This document shows positions 23,334-35,562 of a stretch of DNA of 60,000 nucleotides, one piece after another. A model generated the notes under the pieces. That model was not told the origin of the DNA. It was given only the letters and a program-made list of their open reading frames with translations, and did no database searches. The stretch's first letter is position 1. Every line of letters starts with the position of its first letter. The translations under genes were made by a program, and so were the position numbers. This stretch comes from Antedon mediterranea (Eukaryota; Echinodermata; Crinoidea; Comatulida; Antedonidae): positions 26,481,001-26,541,000 of the forward strand of contig NC_092673.1 of NCBI RefSeq assembly GCF_964355755.1, written 5' to 3'.

Positions 23334-24099
23334 ATATAAACACAATTAACCTAGATTTTTCTTTGCGTCGAAGTAAGAAGATCATCTGGTACGAATGTTA
23401 GAAACTAATACATGAATACATTTTGTACCAACGAATGTTTTATCATGTGTCGATCACTTAAAATGTATGTCCCTTGGATGAAAAGATCCATGATAAACGA
23501 TATGCTGTTAATTGGTCTACTTGAATATCTGTCAAGTGTTATCGAGAAAAGAATATATAAATTTAAGACATCGTCGTCGTACTAGATATCGATTGACACA
23601 TTCTACACTTTAATATAGACCCGTATGTCAGAGGTCAATTTAAGAGTTTGCTATTAATATGAACGGAGAGGAAGTGTCTTCAATAATTCAGAGAAGAGGA
23701 TTTTCAGGTCGCCGAACGTAATGGCGAACAAGATTTGTACCATTGCATATATGCAACCTTATAAAGGCTGGTTTCCTGTCGACGTAAGAAGTCGAATTTT
23801 GCAACGATTCTTGCGTTTCATACGTTTCTTACGTCTCTTACGAAAGTTGAGAACAAATTTACGTCGTTGACGTTAGTCAAGATCGTGTCGGGCCGCAGAG
23901 AAACATCTGTAGTTATGCTGCTCCCGAAAGTTGAAATTTTGGCTGTGAAACACACGTCGTATGCTTACGTCGATTTTAGTGTTGTTACGAAAGTTGAAAT
24001 TTTTTTCTTACGTCGGTCGGATTTATGACGTATTTGAAACAACATCTCTGATTGGTGTTTCTTTTTAGAGCGGGTTTTATCATTTTTCGCGCAAAATGT

Positions 24100-26000
24100 T
24101 GAATGTTGTTATTGTAGCCTACCTGTCAGTGCAGCACACCAACATGTTATTTTCAGTAGATAAGCTAGGTCCTAGTATTAGTAAAATACTTAATTAATAC
24201 TGTATGGTACCGTACTAATAGGAATTTATTTGACCAAATAATCAAACTAGCCTAGGCTAGTAGGCCTATGTATTATTTGTATGAATCAAAATATGAATTA
24301 ATTATCCTGGCCCTCTAGGCCTAGCCTTAAATAGATTTCAAAATTAAAAAAAGGCAAATCATTTCGAGATTCCTATTATTATTAGACCTACCTAGGCCCT
24401 AGACTAGGCATTGGCCTATTGGCCTATAAGCATATATAATCGAGCATGAGATAGTACTACCGCAGTAAGATACCCATTATTTACAGGCCTGATCTATATA
24501 TAAATTTACGTAAGGGCAAAATTCGGTAAATCGCGCTTTACTTCTAGAATTTTTACTCGATGGTATATAAAGTTGGTTCGTACTTTCGGTACTGATTTTA
24601 ACCACCTGATGTAACCCTGTTTACTAATTAAATTAAGTTAGATAATTAGTTATTGACGATTAAAACGAATTTAGGTTCAACGATTTGCCCCAAATAGGGG
24701 TGTTTTCCGATCGTGGTATACACTGTCTAATAATGGATGTCCATCTTGAAAAATACCCGCCACAAAAATGCGAGGAGGCTTCGCATTTTCCTATCTCCTC
24801 CTACGATAATTGTTTTTAATAGCTGAAAACCGGTTGAACAGCTAGAGTACAGCATCATAATGTTGAAGACAGGCCGATTTTCTTTAAAAAATACTGTTTT
24901 GATTTAATATACGATTATACAAATGTATTGATTTGCGATGAATGGAACATCCCAATCTCTCAGTCTGCCAGAGTTTGGTTTAACACAAGTAGGTAAATTT
25001 ATGGGCCCTTGGTTTAACACATACGGTAGGTAAATATATGGGCCCTTTGAGAATAAACTTGAACAATACTGTAAATACCTATTATAATTACCTATTTTTG
25101 GTCCTCATTTGAATCGAACATTTCTTACTGTGAATGTTCGTACTGTTAGATGTAATATAAAAATATATACAAATAAACTTATTACTGAGATTGTGGATAG
25201 GCTCTACTGTTAGATATATAAACACATTATTATATACAAATAAACTATACTGACATTTCCTTCTCAACGTTTGTATTAATTAATAATTACCAAAAATATA
25301 AACGTCGTAGTGGTGTATCGTGACTATATTTCAATCGATTATGACAATGACAGTTTTAACAAAGTATTAAATCGCAAATGTTTTACTGTATTTAGAGGTA
25401 TATTATTTATAGGCCTATAAAACATGAAAAAAATATTTCGTTACTGAGTGCATAAAGAATATATTTAAAAATTGTTACATCTAATGTTACATCTCCCTGG
25501 TTACATACAAAACACAAATTGGGTTTCTTTAAATGAGTCCAAATCAAAAATTTGGACTCATTTTGTGATAAGTTTTTCCTTCGGAAGTAATTCCCAGGGT
25601 GCTAATTTTAGTTGACTACATAAATCATAGTCCTGCGGTACGTACATTTGAAATCGCCAGTTTTGCTACTCTGAAATTACTATGTATTCGAGAACCATCT
25701 AGTAAGAATAAATTTAACAAAACAATATAAATTATACAAAATCAAGCAAACAATTTTTTGTTAAAGTTACATATTAATATTATATTGCTTACAGGGGCTT
25801 TCTATATCTTATCTTGTTGCAAATGTTCATTTTCGCGACGTTTCTACCGATGCTGATTGTTTATTGCACGTCCATAAATAAGAGTATTATATTTTGATAT
25901 GAGTTGTAAACTCCCTGATTAGAACATGATTAGGCTAAAATTATAGTAGTAAATACATACAAATGTTATTGTCCGGCTTTATTTCACTATAAGGACATAC
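24100..26000. other. Interior between family C ends, no gene seen
   Basis: AT-rich, AGGCCTA-rich sequence. A 37-bp tandem duplication with TTGGTTTAACACA and ATGGGCCCTT lies at about 24976-25046, and a looser duplication with ATATATACAAATAAACT at 25145 and 25225. Confidence 0.45.
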
Positions 26001-26049
26001 ACATTACGTCATAACTCTTGTCGCTCATTGGTTGCTTGTTACGATTGCG

Positions 26050-26102
26050 CTTACGTCTCTTGCGAAAGTTGACTTCAAGTCAACTTTCGTAAGAGACGTA
26101 AG
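26050..26102. repeat. Near-perfect 53-bp palindrome
   Basis: Arms 26050-26075 (CTTACGTCTCTTGCGAAAGT...) and 26077-26102 pair with one mismatch around a single base. It sits in the subterminal region of the right family C end and is likely part of that element. Confidence 0.85.
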
Positions 26103-26354
26103 AAACGTGACGCAAGGGCTTTCATTCAAGCGTAAGATAAAAAGAAAGAAAGACGAAAGAAAACGTCGTAACGCAACAATTGTTAGGTCATCGGTTTCCT
26201 GTAAAATCGTTTGTCGTTACCATTTTTCTTACGTTGCGTCGATTTTATAAATTTTCGATCGTAATCGGTTTCCTGTAAAATCCGCATTTCTTACGACAAA
26301 TCGACGTAGTCGCAACAAAAGTGATGTTCTTACGTCGACAGGAAACCAGCCTTA

Positions 26355-26487
26355 AGGTTTATCGCGAGGAACGTCGTGCAGTGCATAATGTGAAGGGTTT
26401 GGGACAACAAACCATGTACGTACGCGTCGTGACGTTTTCTCCCCGCCTTTCCCATCGTGCATTGCACAAGCTATTTTCGATAAACCT
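26355..26487. mobile_element. MITE-like element, family D, abutting family C
   Basis: Left end AGGTTTATCGCGAGGAACG, right end AGCTATTTTCGATAAACCT, with TA at both outer sides. Only TA separates it from the end of family C at 26352. Interior words GTACGTACGCGTCGTGACG match the copy at 16536. Confidence 0.8.
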
Positions 26488-26489
26488 TA

Positions 26490-28160
26490 TTTATTCCTAC
26501 TCTTTTGTAGATCAACAATGCATGTTTTAAGTAGCCTCACTTAGTACAATCCTGGGGATGTAATAATATTTTCATATTTTTATCAGTAATATTAGACCAA
26601 ATTTTGTATTCATATAGTTTTTTAGATATCTGGTCTGATTTAAAATGCTATGAAGTCGGCCAATAATCTATGACGACAAGTTCAATAAACGACAATCATT
26701 CAAATTCATTTAAATTCCATCTTAATTTCCAATGTTGTTTTTTTTTAAAACAAAATGGCGCATACCGGACTCTCGTCTCGCAGTGAATAGTAAAATCTTT
26801 TACCCAAGTTATTCCCGATTATGCATTACGTCATTAATTAATTGATCGTGCGTGTTGTCCATCACGTGATTGTTCAAAATGTTGGTCACCTTTACTAAAT
26901 AAACGAGTTTGTGAGCATTGCCTTGTCAATCTAAAAAAACTGTATCTTCATCGCTTTTGCATATATTATTACACATCTGATAAATTTTGTATTAACTGTA
27001 AACAGCCATTAAAAAGTATTGTATTTTACAGTACACTTCATTCTTTAGTATCAAGAAATGATTTATAGTTTTAACTAAAAAAAAATTTAATAACGTACTG
27101 AAGAAATATTGTACGCCTACACGATGCTTCTATTTTTAGAATTGACATTTCGATTGTTCATGTTAATAACCTTCTTGCAAGAATTAGTTGCCCAGCATGT
27201 CATCACATTTAGCACAGTATACAAAAGGACCAATTAGCAACCATAATTTAGGATATTTTTGTTTTTCTTCAAAATTTGACAGTTTTGCAAGGGAATATGC
27301 ACTTCTAAAGATTCATATTTCGCTCTCTCTCTCTCTCTCCCTGATAAAATTTGAAAGATGAATTTAAATAAAAATCAAACGGTTTTAAAAATTTGAATAG
27401 GACAACACATTTTTTAAAGAAAAACAGCAAAAGGTTTACAATATTTTGTTTTTAAGCCTAGAATACACGTGTTCTCATTGTATGATAATCTTCGTTATGG
27501 ATGAGTTTCCGGTACTATTTAGTTATTTTTTTATTTGGTTTGTTGTAATTAAATTAAATTTTTGTTAATCCTGCTTATTATATTTCTCATTTTTACCTTA
27601 AAAAAATAAATCATGTTCTTGTTCATTAAGCCTTGGTTCACTCTAACCATATTACCATGTTCAACTATTTTGTTGTTGACAATAAAGATTATTATTAGAT
27701 GACTCAAGCTGTCCTTTTTTAGTGGTAACAATTCTGTGTGTGCTGAAATCGAACAAAAGATTTACAAAAACAGATAAACTCCATCCTTCACAAGAAATTC
27801 ACTCGCAGTTCAAGAATACAATAATGTTGGAATGAGAAACAACAATAAGACAAATTATCTCGGAAAATTGTCATTATTTTGTCGTCGGAAAAAAAATTAA
27901 AGAACGTTATGAAATTTTTATTAGTGTACATAATTAGAAATGATGTACAGGATTGAAACAGATGTGTTCGCTAGTCATTGTTATCGGTTACTCAATTTTC
28001 TGATTTCATCTGCAATTTTTTTTCCAAGTGCACATTTTGATGAAATATTCGTTATCATCTTGATGCAGCTTCAGCACTTTAACGTCGTGTAGAGACAAAG
28101 TTCTATGCTTCATCTTATGTCTCCTTTTCCTCATGTCCATTTGTGCATCAACTGTTCGCA
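26490..28160. other. Intergenic, no gene seen
   Basis: AT-rich, with a short CT run (CTCTCTCTCTCTCTC, about 27324-27340). No gene seen. Confidence 0.45.
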
Positions 28161-28165
28161 TGTTG

Positions 28166-28690
28166 CGATACCTCTTTATATCAAACATTTTCTCTATTTG
28201 TTTGCAGTATTAAGAAAAGAAATGTTTAAAATAATTACTTAACATTAGTTTTTACTGTTCGTATGTTTTGATGAGGTCATTAGATCTTTGGTATTTTATA
28301 TTGCTTGATCAGTTGTTAAGTTCCATGTTGATCATGAATGTCAAAAATGTCTTTTGTAATTGTAATGCGGTTGTCTATGTCTTATGTCTATGCTTGGGAC
28401 TACAAAGACAAGCCACTTTGGCTTCTATATGTCTTGACCATAAACTATGTAAACTGTTGAATGTTGAATAAATGTTGTTATTGTTTTTTTTTGTTAAAGA
28501 ATGTAAATATTATGTGTGTATTGTTTTGTATGTGTTTACAATTATCATTGTACCGTACTAAATGTATGAATGATTTAATAAATCGAATCTGAATTTGAAT
28601 CTGATACCTCTTTATGTCAAACATTTTCTCTATTTGTTTGTAGTATTTAAGGTGGAAATGTTTAAAATATACTTAACATTAGTTTGGCAA
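28166..28690. repeat. 85-bp direct repeats around a retroposon-like insert
   Basis: GATACCTCTTTATATCAAAC (near 28167) recurs near 28606 as GATACCTCTTTATGTCAAAC, and the match runs on to AACATTAGTTT in both. The sequence between them ends AATAAATCGAATCTGAATTTGAATCT, a short TGAATC-type tail as found on some retroposons. The long flanking repeat is too big for a normal target duplication, so a local duplication is also possible. Confidence 0.5.
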
Positions 28691-29053
28691 ACAGCCACAC
28701 AAACGATGCTTGTTAAATTGCCGGTTCGGCTTATATTAATTGTACTTAAATATATAAGCGTCAGACTGACCTTGCTTTGTAACACTTTATGTGGCTTTAG
28801 ACGGATTGAGAGGGATAAAGTATGAAGATTAATCGAAATCGATGTCACATTAAAGATTGCAAACACGTTATTTGGAGTGTTGTACTATATTTATGATGCA
28901 TTTAATCCGTCACTCTCGGTCGAATAAACTTTAAAGCAAAAACGTTCTGTGTATGCTCAAATGTCTGGGCGTGGGCAGAATGAATTTTAAAAACTTCACA
29001 GCAGCGCGTAATCGTCGAGTGCGCGGCGCATCGTGAAGGAAGAGGAAAGATCC

Positions 29054-29201
29054 TAAAACTCTGTCTACACTATCAAACTGTTTGTGACAAAAATGTGATG
29101 TGCCAAATTATGGTAGTGATATGCACAAATCATCATGTCCGTATATGGGCACATCATTTTTTTGTGGTCACATAAAGTTTGATAGTGTAGACAGAGCTTT
29201 A
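29054..29201. mobile_element. MITE-like element, family A (best copy)
   Basis: Both ends are intact: TAAAACTCTGTCTACACTATC at the left, GATAGTGTAGACAGAGCTTTA at the right. The whole element is nearly palindromic: GTGATGTGCCAAATTATGG faces TATATGGGCACATCA. No coding capacity. Confidence 0.88.
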
Positions 29202-29204
29202 TAG

Positions 29205-30715
29205 TTCAGTTGAGCCTTAATGAACAAAGGACGAAAAGTTATATGTGGTTTGCGAAATAGATTTAAAAAGGAGACCTCAGACGCTGAACTTAGTATATTT
29301 CATCATAAAATGTGCAAATGTAACCACTGGTAGTACAAGTAGGAGGTAGGTCTAACGCAAACCAATGATCAAATCCAGTATTTATCTCGAAGGTTTCAAT
29401 TAATTTGTATCTGATTGTGCAAATTGCCGACCTGTGGAGTAAATTCATCTCACAAGAAGAAAGAGTTTAGTGACCTTTTGATAGTTTGTTAACCGTCAAA
29501 TGCTCTGGATAAAAACGCATGCCACATAATTATGAAAATGTATAACGTAATTGTTCAATTGTATTATTCTGAAAGGAGAAGGACGAACAAATTAATTACT
29601 TTATACTTATTTGATTTTAAATTGATGTGATTATTTAGAGCGAAGTTTCTTGATTTATTCGTCTACTTAAGCATCATTGTTTTGTTTTATACTTAGTTAA
29701 ATATTGTTAGTTAAGATACTGACATGCAAGTCTGGGGTGAGAATGTTCTCTTGTACTTCCCGTACTACTAACCGTATAATAGATAGATATTACATTTATA
29801 ATACAAAATATTATAGACTAGTTTTTATCTTCATTGGACCATCAAGAGAAAAGAGTTCCTAGTGAAGACCCATGTCTTTAGTCTCCTCGGTATGGCTAAT
29901 TCACTGTCTCGTCAGTGGTTCGAGCGCTAGGTGAAACAACACGGACTAGAAAAAAGGAATGGAAATGGAAACGAGAAGGAGGAGTTATGCTACATTTGAA
30001 TGTGACAAATGGATGGTATCGGCGAGTGATATACATACAGGATGGAAACAGAGGCAATGAGGGGTTATCACTTACAAATGTGATGTGGTATGATATCGTA
30101 CACTGGATGCGAAGTAATTTTTACGCGCTGTTTTTCCCTGAAAACTATTAGAATTGACACCATAATTTGAATAACTTTTAGAATAGAAATTATATCAGAA
30201 TTTAGATTGTGGGAATAATTTTGCGGAGGATGTACAAAAGAAATAAAACACAAATTCAAACTATAATATATTCCTTTTAAACTATCTATTTTGACTAGCA
30301 AGTTCGTTTAAAACCTTCTCAGTAAAACTCCGGTTATTTTGATAGCCCAAGTCTATACTTAACACTACAAACACAGCCTAATAATGATAATACATTTCAT
30401 GTGTCTCCGTGGCATTTAACATTACATTACATAGTCAAAATGACTATAATAATAAAATAAACATTCATTTGTCATAACAAAACACGTAAACTAATTTACT
30501 CATAGCGATGTTTCTCTGGTGCATTAGTACTTAAATATGAAGCGTCCTCAATGAGATAACGAGTGCCCGTCTGTTGGAGGTTAACGTTTTGTTCTCAAGT
30601 GATGTTTGAGGGTTAACGACACTGGCCCTCCATACGTGCTTCGTGCGTCCGTTCTATTTGTCGGTGATCGATCGAGCTGGCGGGAAATCGACGCAGATGG
30701 AGTGTATAATAGATT
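29205..30715. other. Intergenic, no gene seen
   Basis: No recognisable gene. An open stretch at 29915-30151 has no domain I know and starts at GTG. Confidence 0.45.
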
Positions 30716-30722
30716 GCAAACA

Positions 30723-30927
30723 AGCGTGGTTCCCACTATACTAGAGACGTGCGCGTAAAGCGTGGTTCCCACTACTAGCGACGCGACGCAACGCAAGTGA
30801 ATTGATCAATCACAAGCGATGGCTTATTCGCTTGTGATTGCTAACCGTCTATAACTTCGCTTGTCATTGGTTAAAAAGCTTGCATTGCGTTTACGTCCTT
30901 GCGTTACGTTCTAGTGGGAACCAAGCT
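30723..30927. mobile_element. MITE-like element, family B, doubled left end
   Basis: Left ends AGCGTGGTTCCCACTA at 30723 and again at 30759; right end CTAGTGGGAACCAAGCT at 30927. Inside, CAATCACAAGCGATGGCTT is followed by its partner TTCGCTTGTGATTGCTAAC. Confidence 0.85.
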
Positions 30928-31360
30928 TGAGGCAAGGACGTGCGCGCGCAAGCGAGTTGACCAATGACAAGTGAAATGATTTGAATTGGATTAATAAAGG
31001 AGGTGGTGGTTAACCACAAAAGATAAAAAAAAAACACAAAACTCAATAGTATTTAATACTGTTATAAATATTTAAACTGATTGAAATGAAGAAAAGAAAT
31101 TTGAAAGGGTCCATTCTGTATGCTTGGTATGAAATAGGCCTATAAATAACACCCTGTCGGCCAGTAATATCTTCTCTGAATAATCACATATGACCATTAA
31201 TAAGTTACAAGTAATTTCTTTAATCAAATATTTAAGGCTATCGGGTAAATCAGTTTATTAAATTGTCTTTCACAATGACGTTGAACAATTACCTTACGTA
31301 ACATTTTCATAATCAATTTACCTCACCTGTCAAGGGGTATAATGTATTTTTATTCAGAGC

Positions 31361-31478
31361 CTGTGTGATGTGCATGACATGATGATGTCATATCACTACC
31401 TATTTAAGGCATATCACTACCATATTTGTACACATCCCACTTTTTTTTGTAAAACTAGTTTGATAGTGTCAGAGCTTA
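31361..31478. mobile_element. MITE-like element, family A (partial)
   Basis: Right end GTTTGATAGTGTCAGAGCTTA and the internal CATGATGATGTCATATCACTA are recognisable; the left end is lost. The flank TTAATACTTTCAG is shared with the copy at 33118. Confidence 0.7.
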
Positions 31479-31784
31479 ATACTTTCAGAATGACGTAATT
31501 GAACAATTACGTTATGTAACATTTTTATAATTATTTCATTATTATCACCTGTTGTCAGTTGGAATGTATTTATAGCCTTCGGCGGTTAAAATACTATCAA
31601 AGGGTCACTAAACTGTTTCTTCTTGAGAAATAAATTTACTCCACAGGACAATTCTACAATATTGTTAGAGATCAATTAGTCGAAACCTTCGAGAGTTAAA
31701 TAGTGGATTCAATATTGATGTCCGAGAACATTTATATTTAGACCCACAATCTCTATTGTTATTATGGAGATTCCACAACGCGCA

Positions 31785-31895
31785 ACACTCGACTACAACG
31801 CAAAGAGAGGTAACGCAACGTTATGAATTATTCGAACTGTGGCTTGTCATTGTCAACTCGCTTGTGTTGTGCGTACGTCCTTGCGTTGCAACGAT
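31785..31895. mobile_element. MITE-like element, family B (strongly diverged)
   Basis: ACGCGCAACACTCGACTACAACG, GCTTGTCATTGTCAACTCG and GTACGTCCTTGCGTTGCAACG follow the family B order, but the ends are not clear. Confidence 0.45.
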
Positions 31896-31899
31896 TACA

Positions 31900-33115
31900 C
31901 GTATACGGTCGAGTTTAATGAAATCATATGCGCTGCGCAGTCTCAGAAATATGATTATGTACAGAATGACCGCGAATCGAATCGTGAAAACGAAGGCTTG
32001 AATAAATGTCTCGCTCACTCTCTCACATATCTATCATGGTTTATTTAAACCAGTTTATATTATATGTATGTACACAAGCATAAAGGAAATAAATATTGCA
32101 GATAACGTAGTCCAATACGCTACAGTTGTATCAACTTCGTAATAAATATGAAATTATACGTTAATAATATATTTATATCAAGATATATACGCTGCGCAAT
32201 AAAAGTCTCGAACCATAAAAATTCCCATCATTTCCGATGGAAATTTGCATTTTGTATTTTGTAAAATAGTTTTTACACTCTGGTTACATTAATATCCACA
32301 CGACACTGAACTAATTTTTCCTCCTAAATATTACGTTTTTCTGAAAGGAAACTAATCAATTTGTAACATTCGCTACACATTTACACTTTCAAATGTCAGT
32401 TTTAAGCATTTTATCATTTTATGCAACTCCTGTTCCAGAATGACGTTTTATATTATCATGTATTTCATCGTGTTTGTAAATCCTGAATACTTTAGCAACT
32501 CACTTACTCATTATTAAAAATACTGAATTAATCTTAAAATCTTTTGACATTTCAAAACTAATTGTCAAACGTCGTATTAAAAAATTGTTATTAAAGATCG
32601 TCACGATACGATACTTGTGATTGTACGGTAATTATTTTATCAAAATAGCTAATTATTTTCCAGGATGAAATAGTGTATTCTATATAAATTTTGTAAAATG
32701 TAACGTGAATACATTGATTGCAGAGCAGCGAATTGTACCAAAATACTGTAATGTTAGGTACTCACAAACGTTGCGCTAAAAAGGCTATTTACAAGCGCGA
32801 TGGTTTGATGACTACGTATAGGCGCGCGCGCGTCTGTCCCGTCTTTTCAATTCAGCATCTCACATGGTGTAATAAATGCTGATAGCATTATGCATGATAA
32901 GCAAAAACAAAATTATATTACCACAAACAACACCCTTAAGAATTAAAGATTTTGACATTGCTTATCTTAATATTTGATGGTAGTCTAAAATAATCACGCT
33001 GTTTGAATTTCGAGTTCAATACGAATCAAATGTGTCCATGATGTACATTAAACGAAAGCATACATAAATTTATTTTTTAAAATGATGTTTTACAGGATAG
33101 TTCAACAGGGAAGAT
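31900..33115. other. Intergenic, no gene seen
   Basis: AT-rich with a short GCGCGCGCGCG run near 32822. Nothing gene-like. Confidence 0.45.
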
Positions 33116-33117
33116 CC

Positions 33118-33252
33118 TAAAACTCTGTCTCTACACTAACAAACTTTTATCTGACAAAAAAACGTAATGTGCCAATATATGGACATGGTGATGTGATATC
33201 ACTACCATATTTTGGCACATCACCCTTTTGTTGATAGTGTGGACAGAGCTTA
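33118..33252. mobile_element. MITE-like element, family A
   Basis: Left end TAAAACTCTGTCTCTACACTA, right end GATAGTGTGGACAGAGCTTA. The left flank AAGATCC is also found at the 29054 copy, so the family may be longer than its inner palindrome. Confidence 0.82.
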
Positions 33253-33407
33253 ATACTTTCAGTAAGCTAAAAAAAAACACCACTTAAATCCAAGGGATAT
33301 TTAGTAATAATTGAAAAACAAACAGAACATTAATTAAATCCATAATTTGACTAAGAGCCATTTAATAATAATAATAATTGAAAATCAGACGATTACAATC
33401 ATCTTCC

Positions 33408-33460
33408 GATGAACGCGCGCGGCACTTGTTATAATATAACAAGTGCCGCGCGCGTTCATC
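33408..33460. repeat. Perfect 53-bp palindrome
   Basis: Two 26-nt arms (start GATGAACGCGCGCGGCACTT) are exact inverse copies around a single A. The stem is GC-rich in an AT-rich region. A promoter, replication or transposon-end role cannot be told from sequence. Confidence 0.95.
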
Positions 33461-33469
33461 CATCTAGTT

Positions 33470-35560
33470 AAATCCGTCTTAATCTAGATTGATTGATTGA
33501 AGATTATAAAGATAATAGTAAGATTATCGATTCGTCATGGTTGACCAAGGTCCAACTTGGCCCAATGCCAATTTCGTAAATCAATACAATCGATTAACAA
33601 CTTGTTCTCAAAATTGTACTAGGAATCGATCGCACAAAAGGAAGCTTTTTCCGTAATCCATAATCATTGGTTATTTCCTGTTGTATAACTGACCATAGCC
33701 CTCTAAATGAAATCTCGCTCAAACTACTAAGATATTAACTTAATGTATTGGATGAAGTACGCATGGCTGGATCACACAGGCAAAGCGAGCTTCCCGGTGT
33801 GTTTTTTTGTTTGCAATGTAAATAATGACATTGACCACACTGGAGATCAAAGGGTTTATCTGTGGATGCGACACGATCAGTTCCACGCGGAAATAACATA
33901 CATTGTACAGTAGGCCTGCTTTTGGTATTTGTCGCAGCCAGACATCAAGATATTGTTCTTTTGCCTTGACCTAAAGTGGTGGCGCTGTTACTGAATTCCA
34001 TCTTTCAGTATTAGGCTACAATGGCAAAACTAGACTTAGGAAATCGAAAATGAATTTATGAATTTAAAAATTTTTTAACAATTATTACGACAGTAAGTAA
34101 TTGATATTAGTAAAATTATGAGGAGTTTGACAAGGATATCGTTCCTATTGGTACATTTCTTCAAAGATATCTTTTTTTAATTTACAAATGCAAAGTAATT
34201 AGTAATAATAAACACATTTCTTCAAGGCGCATAATGAACGTGTGATGTTGTTATATTGTTGTAAAAGTATATCGGTAAGTGCACATGTATTGTTAATTCT
34301 AAAAAATATAATAATAGGCTACTGTTTGTATGTCGATACTACTTTTCACAAGAAGAAAACATAAATATATACAAAAAAAAACATGGTTATTACACCGGTG
34401 GCTGGTTACAATTTATATCTATATCTATCTAAATGTTTACACGGAAACAAGCTATTGTAACACACATAAGAACAAGTTTAATTCAAAAATCGTTAAAAAT
34501 TAATATTATTGCATAGAGTTATGTATTTAACAGTACAGTAACAATATTATTTAAATAAATATGTATTTTTATTTTGTATTTATTTATTTAAACACACTCT
34601 TGTGTTGTTAATATATAAAGCGCATAATAAATTATACAGCACAAGAGACAAAGAGAGAGGGGTTAAAGAGAATGATGGGAAAAGTCACCACTCGTCCGAA
34701 AATATTCATTACGTTTTCCGATATCATCCTTTTATTTAGACTGGCACACCTTTACCGGATCCAGTACCACTGGATTACTTATCTTGTATTATCGACTTTA
34801 ATTTCGTTGATGAGTGTTCTCAAGTAGTGTCTCTCTAGCCCTACCCTTTCCTGTATCGCTGTCATTCACTTTCACAAATCTTTTAAATTTCAGCAGAAGG
34901 GCATTTTAAAATTTGACTTTACAAAAGATGATTTTTTGTGTATTTTATTCTTTCTTTTTTATTTCTTTCTTCTATTCTTTATTATGTCTCTCACTTGTAC
35001 ACTGCTCTTTATAACTGATCGATTATAAATCAAACACATAACAACGCAAATACACGATGTTTAGAATCATCGGGTACCGTACATTACTAGACAATCATAC
35101 TTTTAGGTAAGGGCAACTTTATTGCTAAGAAAATGCATCCTCTTTTCCTGCTTTCAATAAAAGGTACCACAAAACATGAAGATTATATAGAAATGTATCA
35201 TCGAACAATTAAACATCTGCCCCTTTATAACATCGTCATCAAGTTAAATCTGGTTTCGGTTTTGATTTTCTATAACTTCATTTTCCACTAAAATGTTTTC
35301 TCATTGTGCCCAAAACAGGCCTTATACCCTACTACACGCAATAAGAACTGTGACTATTACTTTCAAATATTATTATTATCTGATTAACTGCTGAATATTC
35401 AAATGTTGAGACTGAATGTGTTCATGTTTTTTCACAACAGATTGGAGTTTGAAATTCTTTAGAGAGCCTACTAATTAACTAACCTATTAATTGTAATCGT
35501 TCTCATTTAATTTATTAAATAATGAAAACATTCTATCAAATGTTTTATATTTTTTTTAAC
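33470..35560. other. Non-coding; may hold upstream exons of the next gene
   Basis: AT-rich. The exon at 35563 starts in the middle of a codon, so at least one exon should lie upstream, but I could not pick one with confidence. Confidence 0.4.
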
Positions 35561-35562
35561 AG

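Larger units (their letters stand above)
23765..26352. mobile_element. Long-TIR element pair, family C (2.6 kb apart)
   Basis: AGGCTGGTTTCCTGTCGACG at 23765 is the exact inverse of the sequence ending at 26352, about 26 bp each. TAA stands outside both ends (23762-23764 and 26353-26355), the kind of 3-bp duplication seen with PIF/Harbinger transposons. Both ends are followed by CTTACG/CGTAAG-rich subterminal sequence. The middle (24100-26000) has no open frame above 60 codons, so this is either one non-autonomous 2.6-kb element or two solo elements facing each other. Confidence 0.6.

Noticed and set aside
29915-30151. 78-codon open frame
   Set aside because: GTG start, no domain, no splice-site support, antisense frame of equal length.
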